Shown here piece after piece: positions 1 through 7,726 of a stretch of 64,000 nucleotides of DNA. The notes under the pieces are model-generated. The model saw only the letters and a list, made by a program, of their open reading frames with translations, did not search any database and was not told the origin of the DNA. The translations under genes and the position numbers were made by a program. The stretch comes from Mycobacterium xenopi (GTDB lineage Bacteria; Actinomycetota; Actinomycetes; Mycobacteriales; Mycobacteriaceae). The stretch is from contig NZ_AP022314.1 in NCBI RefSeq assembly GCF_009936235.1, positions 4,030,001 to 4,094,000 on the forward strand, given 5' to 3'. Within the stretch, counting starts at the first letter, position 1, and each line of letters begins with the position of its first letter.

Positions 1-880
1 TCCCCACCGGAAGCGGTGTCACCACATCCACGCCGGCCGCCCGCAACATCGCCGCGTCGCCGATACCCGACAGCATCAGCAGATGAGCTGATTCAATTGC
101 CCCAGCGCACAATACGATTCGGTCAGCTAACGCGGTGATAGGCCCGCCCGGCCCGACCGCATCGACACCGACCACACGGGAACCGGAAAATCGCAGCCGC
201 AGCGCCCGCGTCTGGGCCAGCAGCCTCAGATTGGGCCGACTCAGCGCGGGCAGCAGATAGCCGGCGCCTGACCCCGTACGCACGCCGTTGACAATGTTCA
301 GCGGGACAGCACCCACGCCTGCCGGCATCTCAGACCAGCCACCGACGTCGTTCAGATCAGCGATCCACGCAAAGCCCGCTCTGTGTGCTGCCTCGATGAA
401 CACTTGTGTGGTACCAACCATTTCGTGCGTGCGCTGGACCGGGATTGGGCCGTCACGGCCGTGTGCCGGGCCGTCGAAATCCAGGTCCGTTTCGATAGCG
501 CGAAAGTGGTCTAAGACGTCGACCCATGCCCACCCCGGCGCCTCAATCCGGTCGAAGTCACGTGGCAAGCCGCGGCAGAAGTAGCCACCGTTGACCGCGC
601 CCGAACCACCGACCGTCGCCCCACGCACGATCGGCATCCTGCGTGCCGGCTGCTCGGTGAGTTGTGCCTCGTAGCGCTGGACCAATGGGCTTGCGGCTCC
701 GATCGGCAACTGCAACCCGTTCGCGGTTTGGGCGAGCAAATCTGGATCAGCAAGCGCCGTGCCGGCCTCCAACACCGTCACCACACAGCTGGGATCGCCG
801 GAAAGCCGTTCCGCCACTACAGATCCAGCGCTTCCCGCACCGATGATCAGCACATCGCTACGCGGGCCCGCTGCGGTCAA
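1..880 (-). CDS. mftG: MftG, GMC-family mycofactocin oxidoreductase (C-terminus cut by window edge)
   Basis: Flavin-dependent GMC oxidoreductase at the end of the mycofactocin operon. In mycobacteria MftG is thought to re-oxidise mycofactocinol and pass electrons to the respiratory chain (family knowledge). Seen here: an N-terminal Rossmann motif (DVLIIGAGSAG) in the first 25 residues, the GMC signature RGATVGGSGAVNGG near residue 85, and a second GMC motif SGIG just before the left edge. About 290 residues are present; the rest lies outside the window. The start is uncertain. A TTG at 880, 9 bases after the mftF stop, is the simplest choice. A GTG at 949 overlapping mftF and a GTG at 853 are alternatives. 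Confidence 0.85.
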   Translation of the reverse strand, partial: MTAAGPRSDVLIIGAGSAGSVVAERLSGDPSCVVTVLEAGTALADPDLLAQTANGLQLPIGAASPLVQRYEAQLTEQPARRMPIVRGATVGGSGAVNGGYFCRGLPRDFDRIEAPGWAWVDVLDHFRAIETDLDFDGPAHGRDGPIPVQRTHEMVGTTQVFIEAAHRAGFAWIADLNDVGGWSEMPAGVGAVPLNIVNGVRTGSGAGYLLPALSRPNLRLLAQTRALRLRFSGSRVVGVDAVGPGGPITALADRIVLCAGAIESAHLLMLSGIGDAAMLRAAGVDVVTPLPVG

Positions 881-888
881 CGGGACTG

Positions 889-2301
889 TCAGGTCCGGAT
901 TTGCGGTTTGAGCGGACCGATGTTGCGCTCCCGCACTACCCCGCCCCACACACCGAGGCCGTAGACCAGGTCATCGAGACGTTTGAGCACCAAGTAGGGC
1001 AGCAGCCCGATGGGCCTGGTTTCGTCGTCGCTGTCGGCCTTGTGATTGACCCAATCCACGACGCCGTCGACGATCGCGGCGATGATCACCGCGCGTCGGC
1101 AGTGCCGGGACACGATGGCAGCACCCAGCGCGACGGGCCAGTAATGCCGGCAAATCGCTGACGCCAATTGCAGTGCGGCTGACCACAAGCCGCGTACCAC
1201 GACGGTCACAACATCCCACAGCCGCGTTTCGGGACCCTGCATCTTGCGGGCGATTCGTCGGCCGGTCAAAGCGGCGACGGCCACCGACGCCAGGTAGCCG
1301 ATCGCTGAGCCGATCGACATCAGAATCCACATTGCCAGCGCCGAGCCCGAGATCACAAGCGGTGCCGTCTTGTCCGGATGACGAACCGACAGCGGGGCCG
1401 CAGAGCTGCCGTAAAACGCTTTGCGCGCAAGCCAATCGCGCAGCTCGGTGCGGTGGTCATGCGCCACCAGCGCAATGGGCTCGTAGCGCAGCCTGGCGCC
1501 GGATTCCACCAGACGCCAACACAAGTCGACATCCTCGCCCGCCCGCAGCGTCTCGTCGAACCCGCCGACGTCACGCAATGCTTTGGTACGGCAGATGATT
1601 GCTGCGCTCGGAACGTAGGAGACCGGCCCGTAGGGCATGACCGGGGCCTCCCGCTGACCCAGGTCCAGCGAGGAGCGCACCGCCTCGTAACGCGCTAGCA
1701 GATGGTCACTTTGCGGTAAACCGACGATGCGCGGGGCTACCAGCGCGACCGTGGGGTCGCAAAAATGGCCGAGCAGAGATTCCAACCAGCCGCGGCGTGG
1801 CACCACGTCAGAATCCAGGAACGCCACGAAATCGGTGGAGCAAGCGGCAAGGCCGGTGTTGCGCGCAGCCGCCGGCCCCCTGCTACGAACGTGGCGCAGC
1901 ACCTCGATGTCGCAGTGCATTCCCGCAAAATCGTCTTGTTCAACCGGGACAACCGAGCCGTCGTCAACAACGACGATGCGCAGCCCACGCAACGATGTCG
2001 CCAACCGCCGTAAACCAGAAGGGTTGTCCCGCACCGGGATTACCACAGTGACGTCACGGTGCGACGGGCCGCCCGCTGGCCGGGGATGAGCCACGGTCGC
2101 ATCCAGTAGCGTGCGAGCCAGCTCGGCGCTGACCGCATCATGGACCTTCAGGCGTCCACCGTCGAGCATCTCGCGGGCCGCCGGCGCCAACCGCAGCAGC
2201 CGGGTCGGAGACCCACCGAGCAGAGCCGACCCCTGGCCGAGCACCCGCACGCGGCGGTCGACCTGCACAGCGAAACCGTCTGGCAGCCGGCTCGGGGTCA
2301 T
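889..2301 (-). CDS. mftF: MftF, mycofactocin glycosyltransferase (family 2)
   Basis: GT2 glycosyltransferase of 470 residues that adds beta-1,4-linked glucose units to (pre)mycofactocin (family knowledge). Residues 1-80 form an MftF-specific N-terminal region. The GT-A fold follows, with VTVVIPV at 84-90, a DSD metal/nucleotide site at 163-165 and an ED acceptor motif near 262. A hydrophobic segment around 300-330 suggests membrane attachment. I chose the ATG at 2301, which overlaps the mftE stop as ATGA, over the ATG 30 bases upstream. That start also gives the usual family length. Translationally coupled to mftE. Confidence 0.93.
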   Translation of the reverse strand: MTPSRLPDGFAVQVDRRVRVLGQGSALLGGSPTRLLRLAPAAREMLDGGRLKVHDAVSAELARTLLDATVAHPRPAGGPSHRDVTVVIPVRDNPSGLRRLATSLRGLRIVVVDDGSVVPVEQDDFAGMHCDIEVLRHVRSRGPAAARNTGLAACSTDFVAFLDSDVVPRRGWLESLLGHFCDPTVALVAPRIVGLPQSDHLLARYEAVRSSLDLGQREAPVMPYGPVSYVPSAAIICRTKALRDVGGFDETLRAGEDVDLCWRLVESGARLRYEPIALVAHDHRTELRDWLARKAFYGSSAAPLSVRHPDKTAPLVISGSALAMWILMSIGSAIGYLASVAVAALTGRRIARKMQGPETRLWDVVTVVVRGLWSAALQLASAICRHYWPVALGAAIVSRHCRRAVIIAAIVDGVVDWVNHKADSDDETRPIGLLPYLVLKRLDDLVYGLGVWGGVVRERNIGPLKPQIRT

Positions 2302-3050
2302 ATCAGCATCCCGTCGGTGCCCGGAGCCCATCGGGTCACGCGCTGCACACAGCTGTCGACCATTTCAGCAAAGATCCGCTCGCCCTCCTCGGCGGTCGCC
2401 GTGGTGGGGTCGCCCAGCACCCCGACTTCACTCACCGCGGCCATCCCGCCCCGGCGCATCGACGGCAGCAGCTCGCGCAACGGTGTGCCATTGCCCGCGC
2501 ACCACTGATCTGTTAGCACGTCGAGCGGCGAAAGATGCAGCAGCACCGAGGTTTCGGTGTGGCCAGCGTGAGCGTCGCCGCCTTGCGCGGTGCATGCGCA
2601 CCATCCGACGTCGCGCCCTTCGGCGCGTAGCAAAGTGACTGCCTGACGCAACGCGGTGACGTTGCCGCCGTGGCCGTTGACAAAGGCGAGCCGATCAGCC
2701 CAGCCGCTTGCCGACCTGCCGTACTCCACCAGCAACGTTGTCAGGGCGTGCGTGCCGATGGAGATCGTTCCGGCGAAGCTTTGGTGCTCCCCGCTGTCTC
2801 CGTACGCGATGGCCGGAGCCACCAGCCAACGCCGTGCATCCTTCGAGCGGTGTGCGCTGAGCCGCCCGGCCACCGCGCCAGCGACCGCGGTGGCGATCCG
2901 CGTGTCGGTGTCCAGCGGGAGGTGCGGCCCATGCTGCTCGGTGGACCCCACGGGGATAAGTACTGCTGGCGACATGTTTTGTAGCTGGCTCGACGTCGAG
3001 CCCCCGAGTTCGGCCAAGACAGCCACTTGCCGATGGTAGGACGAATTCAC
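2298..3050 (-). CDS. mftE: MftE, mycofactocin precursor peptide peptidase (creatininase fold)
   Basis: Creatininase-family metallopeptidase that releases the C-terminal Val-Tyr-derived product (AHDP) from MftC-modified MftA. With the GTG start at 3050 the protein has 250 residues, the usual size. The metal-ligand motif is clear: E38, H40 and D49 in the STEQHGPHLPLDTDT segment, and a second histidine-containing motif (NGHGGN) further on. An in-frame ATG at 3143 would add 31 residues of low-complexity, Lys/Arg/Pro-rich sequence with no counterpart in the family as I know it, so I prefer GTG. That choice leaves a 126-base gap after mftD, the only real gap in this operon. The end overlaps mftF. 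Confidence 0.9.
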   Translation of the reverse strand: MNSSYHRQVAVLAELGGSTSSQLQNMSPAVLIPVGSTEQHGPHLPLDTDTRIATAVAGAVAGRLSAHRSKDARRWLVAPAIAYGDSGEHQSFAGTISIGTHALTTLLVEYGRSASGWADRLAFVNGHGGNVTALRQAVTLLRAEGRDVGWCACTAQGGDAHAGHTETSVLLHLSPLDVLTDQWCAGNGTPLRELLPSMRRGGMAAVSEVGVLGDPTTATAEEGERIFAEMVDSCVQRVTRWAPGTDGMLI

Positions 3051-3176
3051 CTGTGGTGCAGCGGTTGTTGGTTCTCTGGACGAATTTTTTTGACGCGCCT
3101 TCCTGGGAGCACCCGCCGGGGTCACCTCAGCCACGGCTGCCACGTCCGTATCAGGGTTCGCGCCGCCACCGCGCGC

Positions 3177-4370
3177 CTAGCCAGTCCGGGTGGCTGGCAC
3201 GCCGAGCGCTCGGGTAAAGCCGGGGGGTATCACGACGTCGTCGAGGCCCAAGTCGTGCACCGACGCGTGGCCCAGGCCCATCAGCGCGCAGTCGATCCCC
3301 GACCGCAGGATGTCGAGAACGTTTTCCACGCCGCGCTGGCCGGCGGCGGCCAGCCCCCACAGGTAGGCCCGGCCGATCATCACCGCCCGCGCACCTAGTG
3401 CCAGCGCCTTGACCACATCACTTCCGCGCCGGATACCGCCGTCCAGCAAAACCTCCACCTGGTCGCCGACCGCATCGGCTACGGCTGGCAGTGCACGGAT
3501 GGTGGCCGGCGTTCCGTCCAGGTTGTTGCCGCCGTGGTTGGACACTGAGATAGCGGAAACCCCGGCATCGACAGCCCTTTTCGCGTCATCGACCCGCACT
3601 ATGCCTTTGAGCATGAACGGACCGTCCCACAATTCGCGCAGCCACGCGATGTCCGACCAAGTGGGCGGGGGTGTCGCCATCCATTCGCCGTAAGCGGCAA
3701 AGAAGGGCGGGCCGGGCTCGCCGCGCTTGCCCTGGTTGGGAACCCGCAGGTTCGGTGGACGCAGCGTGCGCGCATACTGCCACAGCCAGCCGGGGCGCGT
3801 GATCGCTTCCGGCGACAACCGCAGCATGGTGCGCAGGTTCATCTCTTCCGGAATCTTCGGGCTGCCCCAATCGCGGCCGTGGGAGAACGTCCAATCGGTG
3901 GTGACGATCAGGCCCACCGCGCCGGCTTGGCGGGCCCGTTCGACCCGCTCGGCGATCGCATCCCGACCACCGAGCCAGTAGATCTGGAAGAACAGCTTGT
4001 CGTTGACCGCGATGACTTCCTCGATCGGTTTGCTGGCAAACGACGACAAGCCCATCGCCGTGCCGCGCGCCGCCGCGGCCCGCGCCACCGCGACTTCGCC
4101 GTCCGGATGGACCGCTTGGACACCGGTGGGCGAGATGATCACCGGCAGCGAAATATGCTGCCCCATAACCGTTGTGGAAAGATCCCGCTTGTCGACAGCG
4201 CCTACCACGTGCGGTGCGAAACCCAGTTCGCTGAATGCCTCGACGTTGTCGGAGACCGTCACCCCTTTCTCGCTGGCGGCAACCAGCGAGGAGTAGACCG
4301 ACTTAGGAAGCCGACGCTTGGCTCGCTGCTGGGCGATGGCGACCGTCTCGAACCAACGATTGCGGGCCAT
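3177..4370 (-). CDS. mftD: MftD, FMN-dependent AHDP oxidase of mycofactocin synthesis
   Basis: 397-residue FMN-dependent alpha-hydroxy-acid-oxidase-like TIM barrel (called lldD1 in older M. tuberculosis annotation). In mycofactocin synthesis it oxidatively deaminates AHDP to pre-mycofactocin, giving the redox-active alpha-keto amide. Visible: phosphate-binding DGGIRRGSDV (309-318) and the catalytic base His279 in SNHGG. In true lactate or glycolate oxidases an Arg follows the two glycines (HGGRQLD) and binds the substrate carboxylate. Here that position (282) is Asn, consistent with MftD rather than lactate dehydrogenase. Begins 3 bases after the mftC stop, so co-transcribed. Confidence 0.94.
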   Translation of the reverse strand: MARNRWFETVAIAQQRAKRRLPKSVYSSLVAASEKGVTVSDNVEAFSELGFAPHVVGAVDKRDLSTTVMGQHISLPVIISPTGVQAVHPDGEVAVARAAAARGTAMGLSSFASKPIEEVIAVNDKLFFQIYWLGGRDAIAERVERARQAGAVGLIVTTDWTFSHGRDWGSPKIPEEMNLRTMLRLSPEAITRPGWLWQYARTLRPPNLRVPNQGKRGEPGPPFFAAYGEWMATPPPTWSDIAWLRELWDGPFMLKGIVRVDDAKRAVDAGVSAISVSNHGGNNLDGTPATIRALPAVADAVGDQVEVLLDGGIRRGSDVVKALALGARAVMIGRAYLWGLAAAGQRGVENVLDILRSGIDCALMGLGHASVHDLGLDDVVIPPGFTRALGVPATRTG

Positions 4371-4373
4371 GGT

Positions 4374-5543
4374 CTAGACCGGGCTCTCGCTGCAAAGGCG
4401 TTTGGGTGGACGGGTGGACAACGTCAGCGGCACTGTGGTTCGCCGTCGGTGAGAGTGGTCACCAGCCGGTCGCGGTTTGACGCGTTCACCGGTCAGCGCC
4501 GAAATACCGTGGCCTTGCACACATTCGGGATCGGGACCATCAATCGGCAGGCCTGTGAAGAACTTCGCCGCCATGCAGCCGCCGCGGCAGCTGTCGTAGT
4601 GCCCGCAGCTAGCGCACGCGCCCGCCGACTGCGGCTCGCGCAGCTCGCGAAACAGCGGCGCATTCTTCCAGATATTGTCAAAGCCACCGTCGCGCAGCAC
4701 ATTTCCGGCGAGAAAGCGATCATGAATGGCGAACGGGCAGGCATACACGTCGCCCACCGGGTCGATCAGGCACACCACCCGGCCGGCGCCGCACATGTTC
4801 AGCCCGGCCAGCGCGCCAGGTGTGCCCAGCCCGGACAGATGAAAGAACGAATCACCCGTCAACACCCGGTCGCCCTTGGCGACCAGCCAGTTGTAAAGCT
4901 GGATCTGCTGCTCGGGCGTCGGGTGTAGCTCGTCCCAGACATCCGCCCCGCGGCCTGAGGGCCGCAAACGGGTAATTCGCAATGTCGCACCGTAACGCGT
5001 TGCCAGCAAAGCGAATTCGTCCAGTTGGTCGATGTTGTGACGGGTTGCCACGACGGAGATCTTGGCGTCGGAAAAGCCTGCGGCCGCCAGGTTTTCCAGC
5101 GCGCGCACCGCCATCGCATACGATCCGGGCCCGCGAATGGCGTCGTTGACTTCAGCGGTGGCGCCGTCGAGTGAAATCTGGACATCGACATAATCGCTGG
5201 CGGCCAGCCGCTCGGCCACTTCGGGAGTGATCCGAACCCCGTTGGTGGAGAACTTCACGCCCACGTGGTGTGCGGTGGCGTAGTCGAGTAGATCCCAAAA
5301 GTCCTGCCGCACAGTGGGTTCGCCGCCGCCGATATTGACATAGAACACCTGCATGCGTTCCAACTCGTCGATGATGTCCTTGCATTGCCGCGTGGAGAGC
5401 TCCCGCGGGTCGCGTTTGCCCGACGACGACAGACAGTGCACGCACGCCAGGTTGCAGGCGTAGGTCAATTCCCAGGTCAGGCAGATCGGCGCGGCTAGCC
5501 CGCGTTCGAACTGCTCGACGAGGCCCGGCGCGGCCGTTGTCAC
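4374..5543 (-). CDS. mftC: MftC, radical SAM mycofactocin maturase
   Basis: 389-residue radical S-adenosylmethionine SPASM enzyme. It oxidatively decarboxylates the C-terminal tyrosine of MftA and then joins the penultimate valine to it (family knowledge). Seen: the CxxxCxxC cluster at C30, C34 and C37, a GGGEP SAM-binding motif near residue 78, and a Cys-rich SPASM region from about 254 (CGAGRVVC) to about 345 (CASCGHYDSCRGGC) for auxiliary Fe-S clusters. The ATG at 5543 overlaps the mftB stop as ATGA, so the pair is translationally coupled. Confidence 0.96.
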   Translation of the reverse strand: MTTAAPGLVEQFERGLAAPICLTWELTYACNLACVHCLSSSGKRDPRELSTRQCKDIIDELERMQVFYVNIGGGEPTVRQDFWDLLDYATAHHVGVKFSTNGVRITPEVAERLAASDYVDVQISLDGATAEVNDAIRGPGSYAMAVRALENLAAAGFSDAKISVVATRHNIDQLDEFALLATRYGATLRITRLRPSGRGADVWDELHPTPEQQIQLYNWLVAKGDRVLTGDSFFHLSGLGTPGALAGLNMCGAGRVVCLIDPVGDVYACPFAIHDRFLAGNVLRDGGFDNIWKNAPLFRELREPQSAGACASCGHYDSCRGGCMAAKFFTGLPIDGPDPECVQGHGISALTGERVKPRPAGDHSHRRRTTVPLTLSTRPPKRLCSESPV

Positions 5544-5839
5544 CGGCTCTCCCGGGGCACGACCATGTTCGACGCGGCGAGCACGCCGAGGGCCTTCAGG
5601 TACGGCGCGAGTTGGGTATCGTCGAGTCCTGCTGCGCGACAGGCCGACCGAGCGTTTGGATGGTCATCCAGCGCCTGCACCACCGCGAGAATCGTGCGAT
5701 TTTTGAGAAACGACAGCTTGCGGGTGCCGAAGTGATACAGCAGCGCGCCGAATGGCTCTGGCCGCACCGCCACTTGCGGATGCAGTCGCCAGCCCTGCTC
5801 GGGATCGAATCCCACGTGAGCCGGCGCGGGCACGGCCAC
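5540..5839 (-). CDS. mftB: MftB, RRE chaperone for the mycofactocin precursor
   Basis: Small PqqD-like RiPP recognition element protein of 99 residues that binds the MftA leader and presents it to MftC. The coding frame is open much further upstream, but that part overlaps mftA in another frame and lacks the conserved sequence. The GTG at 5839, two bases after the mftA stop, is the sensible start; a second GTG lies two codons later. The C-terminal half carries the winged-helix segment with LKNRTILAVV and a conserved ALDDHP stretch. The end overlaps mftC by 4 bases. Confidence 0.88.
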   Translation of the reverse strand: MAVPAPAHVGFDPEQGWRLHPQVAVRPEPFGALLYHFGTRKLSFLKNRTILAVVQALDDHPNARSACRAAGLDDTQLAPYLKALGVLAASNMVVPRESR

Positions 5840-5841
5840 GG

Positions 5842-5931
5842 TCAGTAGACCCCGCACATGCCGTCGATGGACACCTCTTCCACCAGGGTTTCGGTGACGA
5901 GCTCGGTGTCGGTGTCGGTTTCGTGTTCCAT
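5842..5931 (-). CDS. mftA: MftA, mycofactocin precursor peptide (29 aa)
   Basis: 29-residue ribosomal precursor. The leader is very acidic and Thr-rich (MEHETDTDTELVTETL), and the peptide ends in the conserved core SIDGMCGVY, whose last two residues Val-Tyr become the cofactor. The ATG at 5931 is preceded by a purine-rich AAGGCGG ribosome binding site. mftB begins two bases after its TGA. It is easily missed because of its size. First gene of the operon and read divergently from mftR, so its promoter must lie in 5932-6029. Confidence 0.95.
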   Translation of the reverse strand: MEHETDTDTELVTETLVEEVSIDGMCGVY

Positions 5932-6029
5932 GAAGCCGCCTTTCTTGCAGACTCGACAAGTCGGGGTCGAACTGGCCACAATCATCGACAGAATATGGCA
6001 TCGAGTGCCGAAATGGAAGGGCGGGGTAA
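5932..6029. promoter_or_regulatory. Divergent mftA / mftR promoter region
   Basis: 98 bases separate the start codons of mftA (minus) and mftR (plus), so both promoters and any MftR operator must be here. A short dyad CGACAAGTCG lies at 5954-5963, inside a longer stretch rich in CGAC/GTCG steps. It is a candidate operator half, but no experimentally defined MftR site is known to me for comparison. A TATTCT-like -10 box is visible on the minus strand. Inference only. Confidence 0.4.
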
Positions 6030-6626
6030 ATGCTCGCTGAGTCCCGTTTGGGCCGGCGCCGTTCGACGACACCGCATCACATCACCGACGTTGCGCTGCA
6101 GCTGTTCGCCGCCCGGGGATTCGAGAACGTCAGCGTCGATGACGTCGCGCAGGCCGCCGGGATCGCCCGCCGCACGCTCTTTCGCTACTACCCGTCCAAG
6201 AACGCCATCCCGTGGGGAGACTTCGACGCACACCTGCAGCACTTGCGCGAGCTGCTCGACCAGGTTGGCCCGGATGTGCCGTTGGGCGAGGCCCTGCGCG
6301 CGGCGCTGTTGGCGTTCAACACGTTCGACGAGTCGGAGACCCGCCGGCATCGGCAGCGGATGCGGGTCATCTTGCAGACCGCCGAATTACAGGCCTACTC
6401 GATGACGATGTATGCCGGGTGGCGGGAGGTGATCGCCGCGTTCGTGGCCCGGCGAACGGGCACCACGACCACCGATTTGTTGCCGCAGACCGTCGCCTGG
6501 ATGCTGCTCGGAGTGGCGTTGAGTGCCTACGAGCACTGGCTCGACGACGAATCGGTCTCGCTGCCCCAGGCGCTCGGCGACGCGTTCGACGTGATCGGCT
6601 CGGGTTTGGACCGGCTGCAGCGGTGA
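6030..6626 (+). CDS. mftR: MftR, TetR-family regulator of mycofactocin operon
   Basis: 198-residue TetR-family repressor, the same length as the M. tuberculosis mycofactocin-linked regulator. N-terminal helix-turn-helix at about residues 17-63, with the recognition segment IARRTLFRYYPSK. The C-terminal ligand domain follows. In M. smegmatis the orthologue represses mft and is released by long-chain acyl-CoA (literature recall). It is divergent from mftA. Its stop codon overlaps the GTG of the next gene (GTGA), so the two are coupled. Confidence 0.92.
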   Translation: MLAESRLGRRRSTTPHHITDVALQLFAARGFENVSVDDVAQAAGIARRTLFRYYPSKNAIPWGDFDAHLQHLRELLDQVGPDVPLGEALRAALLAFNTFDESETRRHRQRMRVILQTAELQAYSMTMYAGWREVIAAFVARRTGTTTTDLLPQTVAWMLLGVALSAYEHWLDDESVSLPQALGDAFDVIGSGLDRLQR

Positions 6627-7672
6627 GCGGAACAGAGCACCTGGTGACCACTCTGCGGTCGCAGGCTCGAGCCTGTGCTGCGTTGGGCTCGCCGATGTAC
6701 GGCGAACTGCTCGACCGCGTGGCCGCCGACGTCCAGGCCGGCGGGGTATTCGCGACCGTGTTGTCCGGTCACGAAAACGATCCGGGCCGGCAGGCGGTGC
6801 CGCTGCGAGTGCTCGGCGGGCTGCACCGACTGGTGCTCGACGGCCGCGCCGCGACATTGCGCCGGTGGTATCCGAGTACGGGAGGCCGCTGGAATGCCGA
6901 GAGGGCCTGGCCGGATATCGCCACGACAGCCGCAGAACACACCGGCACGCTGCGCGCTGCCCTCGACCAACCACCGCAGACCAACGAGGTCGGCAGATCG
7001 GCCGCACTGATCGGCGGCCTGTTGATCCTCACACGTCAATTCCAGCTTCCGGTAAGGCTTTTCGAAATCGGAGCCAGTGCAGGGCTGAACCTGCGCGCCG
7101 ACCGCTACCGCTACTGCTATCCCGGCGGCCAGTGGGGCCCACCCGACTCGCCGGTGAGGATCGACGACGCCTGGCGCGGCAAGCTACCGCCCACCGACGA
7201 CGTGCGAATCGTCGAGCGGCACGGCTACGACATCGCGCCGATCGACGCCACCAGCTCCGAAGGCGAACTGACACTGTTGAGTTACGTCTGGCCGGACATG
7301 ACCACGCGCATGGACCGGCTGCGGGGCGCGATCAGCATCGCCCGGCAAGTTCCGGCGCGACTGCAGCGCAGCAGCGCCGCCGAGGCGGTCGCCGAACTAA
7401 CCGTCGCCGACGGCGCGGTAACCGTGTTGTGGCATTCGATTACCTGGCAATACCTTTCGCCGGCCGAACAGGCGGCGGTTCGCACCGGCATCGGCGGCGT
7501 CGCCGCGCAAGCGGCCGACGCCTCCCCGTTCGCCCACCTCATGCTCGAGCCGCAACGCCGCACCCCCGGCACTCCGCACACCTTCTTGCTGCGAGTTCGC
7601 AGCTGGCCGGGCGGCGACGATCGGATCCTGGCCGAATGCGCGCCGCACGGCCCGCCGGTGGTCTGGGAGTAG
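6623..7672 (+). CDS. DUF2332 family protein (Rv0690c-like)
   Basis: 349-residue conserved protein of unknown function, DUF2332-like. The start is the GTG at 6623, overlapping the mftR stop; the longer open frame upstream runs through mftR and is not coding. A short motif LFEIGASAGLNL near residue 150 resembles a SAM-dependent methyltransferase glycine loop, and a later WHSITWQYL segment could be motif-IV-like, so a Rossmann-fold methyltransferase-like activity is conceivable but unproven. Co-transcribed with mftR. It faces the flavoprotein gene on the other strand across a 54-base convergent gap. Confidence 0.85.
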   Translation: MSGTEHLVTTLRSQARACAALGSPMYGELLDRVAADVQAGGVFATVLSGHENDPGRQAVPLRVLGGLHRLVLDGRAATLRRWYPSTGGRWNAERAWPDIATTAAEHTGTLRAALDQPPQTNEVGRSAALIGGLLILTRQFQLPVRLFEIGASAGLNLRADRYRYCYPGGQWGPPDSPVRIDDAWRGKLPPTDDVRIVERHGYDIAPIDATSSEGELTLLSYVWPDMTTRMDRLRGAISIARQVPARLQRSSAAEAVAELTVADGAVTVLWHSITWQYLSPAEQAAVRTGIGGVAAQAADASPFAHLMLEPQRRTPGTPHTFLLRVRSWPGGDDRILAECAPHGPPVVWE

Positions 7673-7726
7673 CGGGCGCATGATTTGTGGCGAGCCCCGG
7701 AGCTCAATGGATCCGACCCGGGCGAT

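Noticed and set aside
6212..6622. Upstream extension of the DUF2332 protein through mftR
   Set aside because: Same region encodes mftR in another frame with clear TetR helix-turn-helix; GTG at 6623 gives the family length.
7673..7726. Terminator between the DUF2332 gene and the flavoprotein gene
   Set aside because: Only a short GAGC/GCTC pairing is visible; too weak to call.
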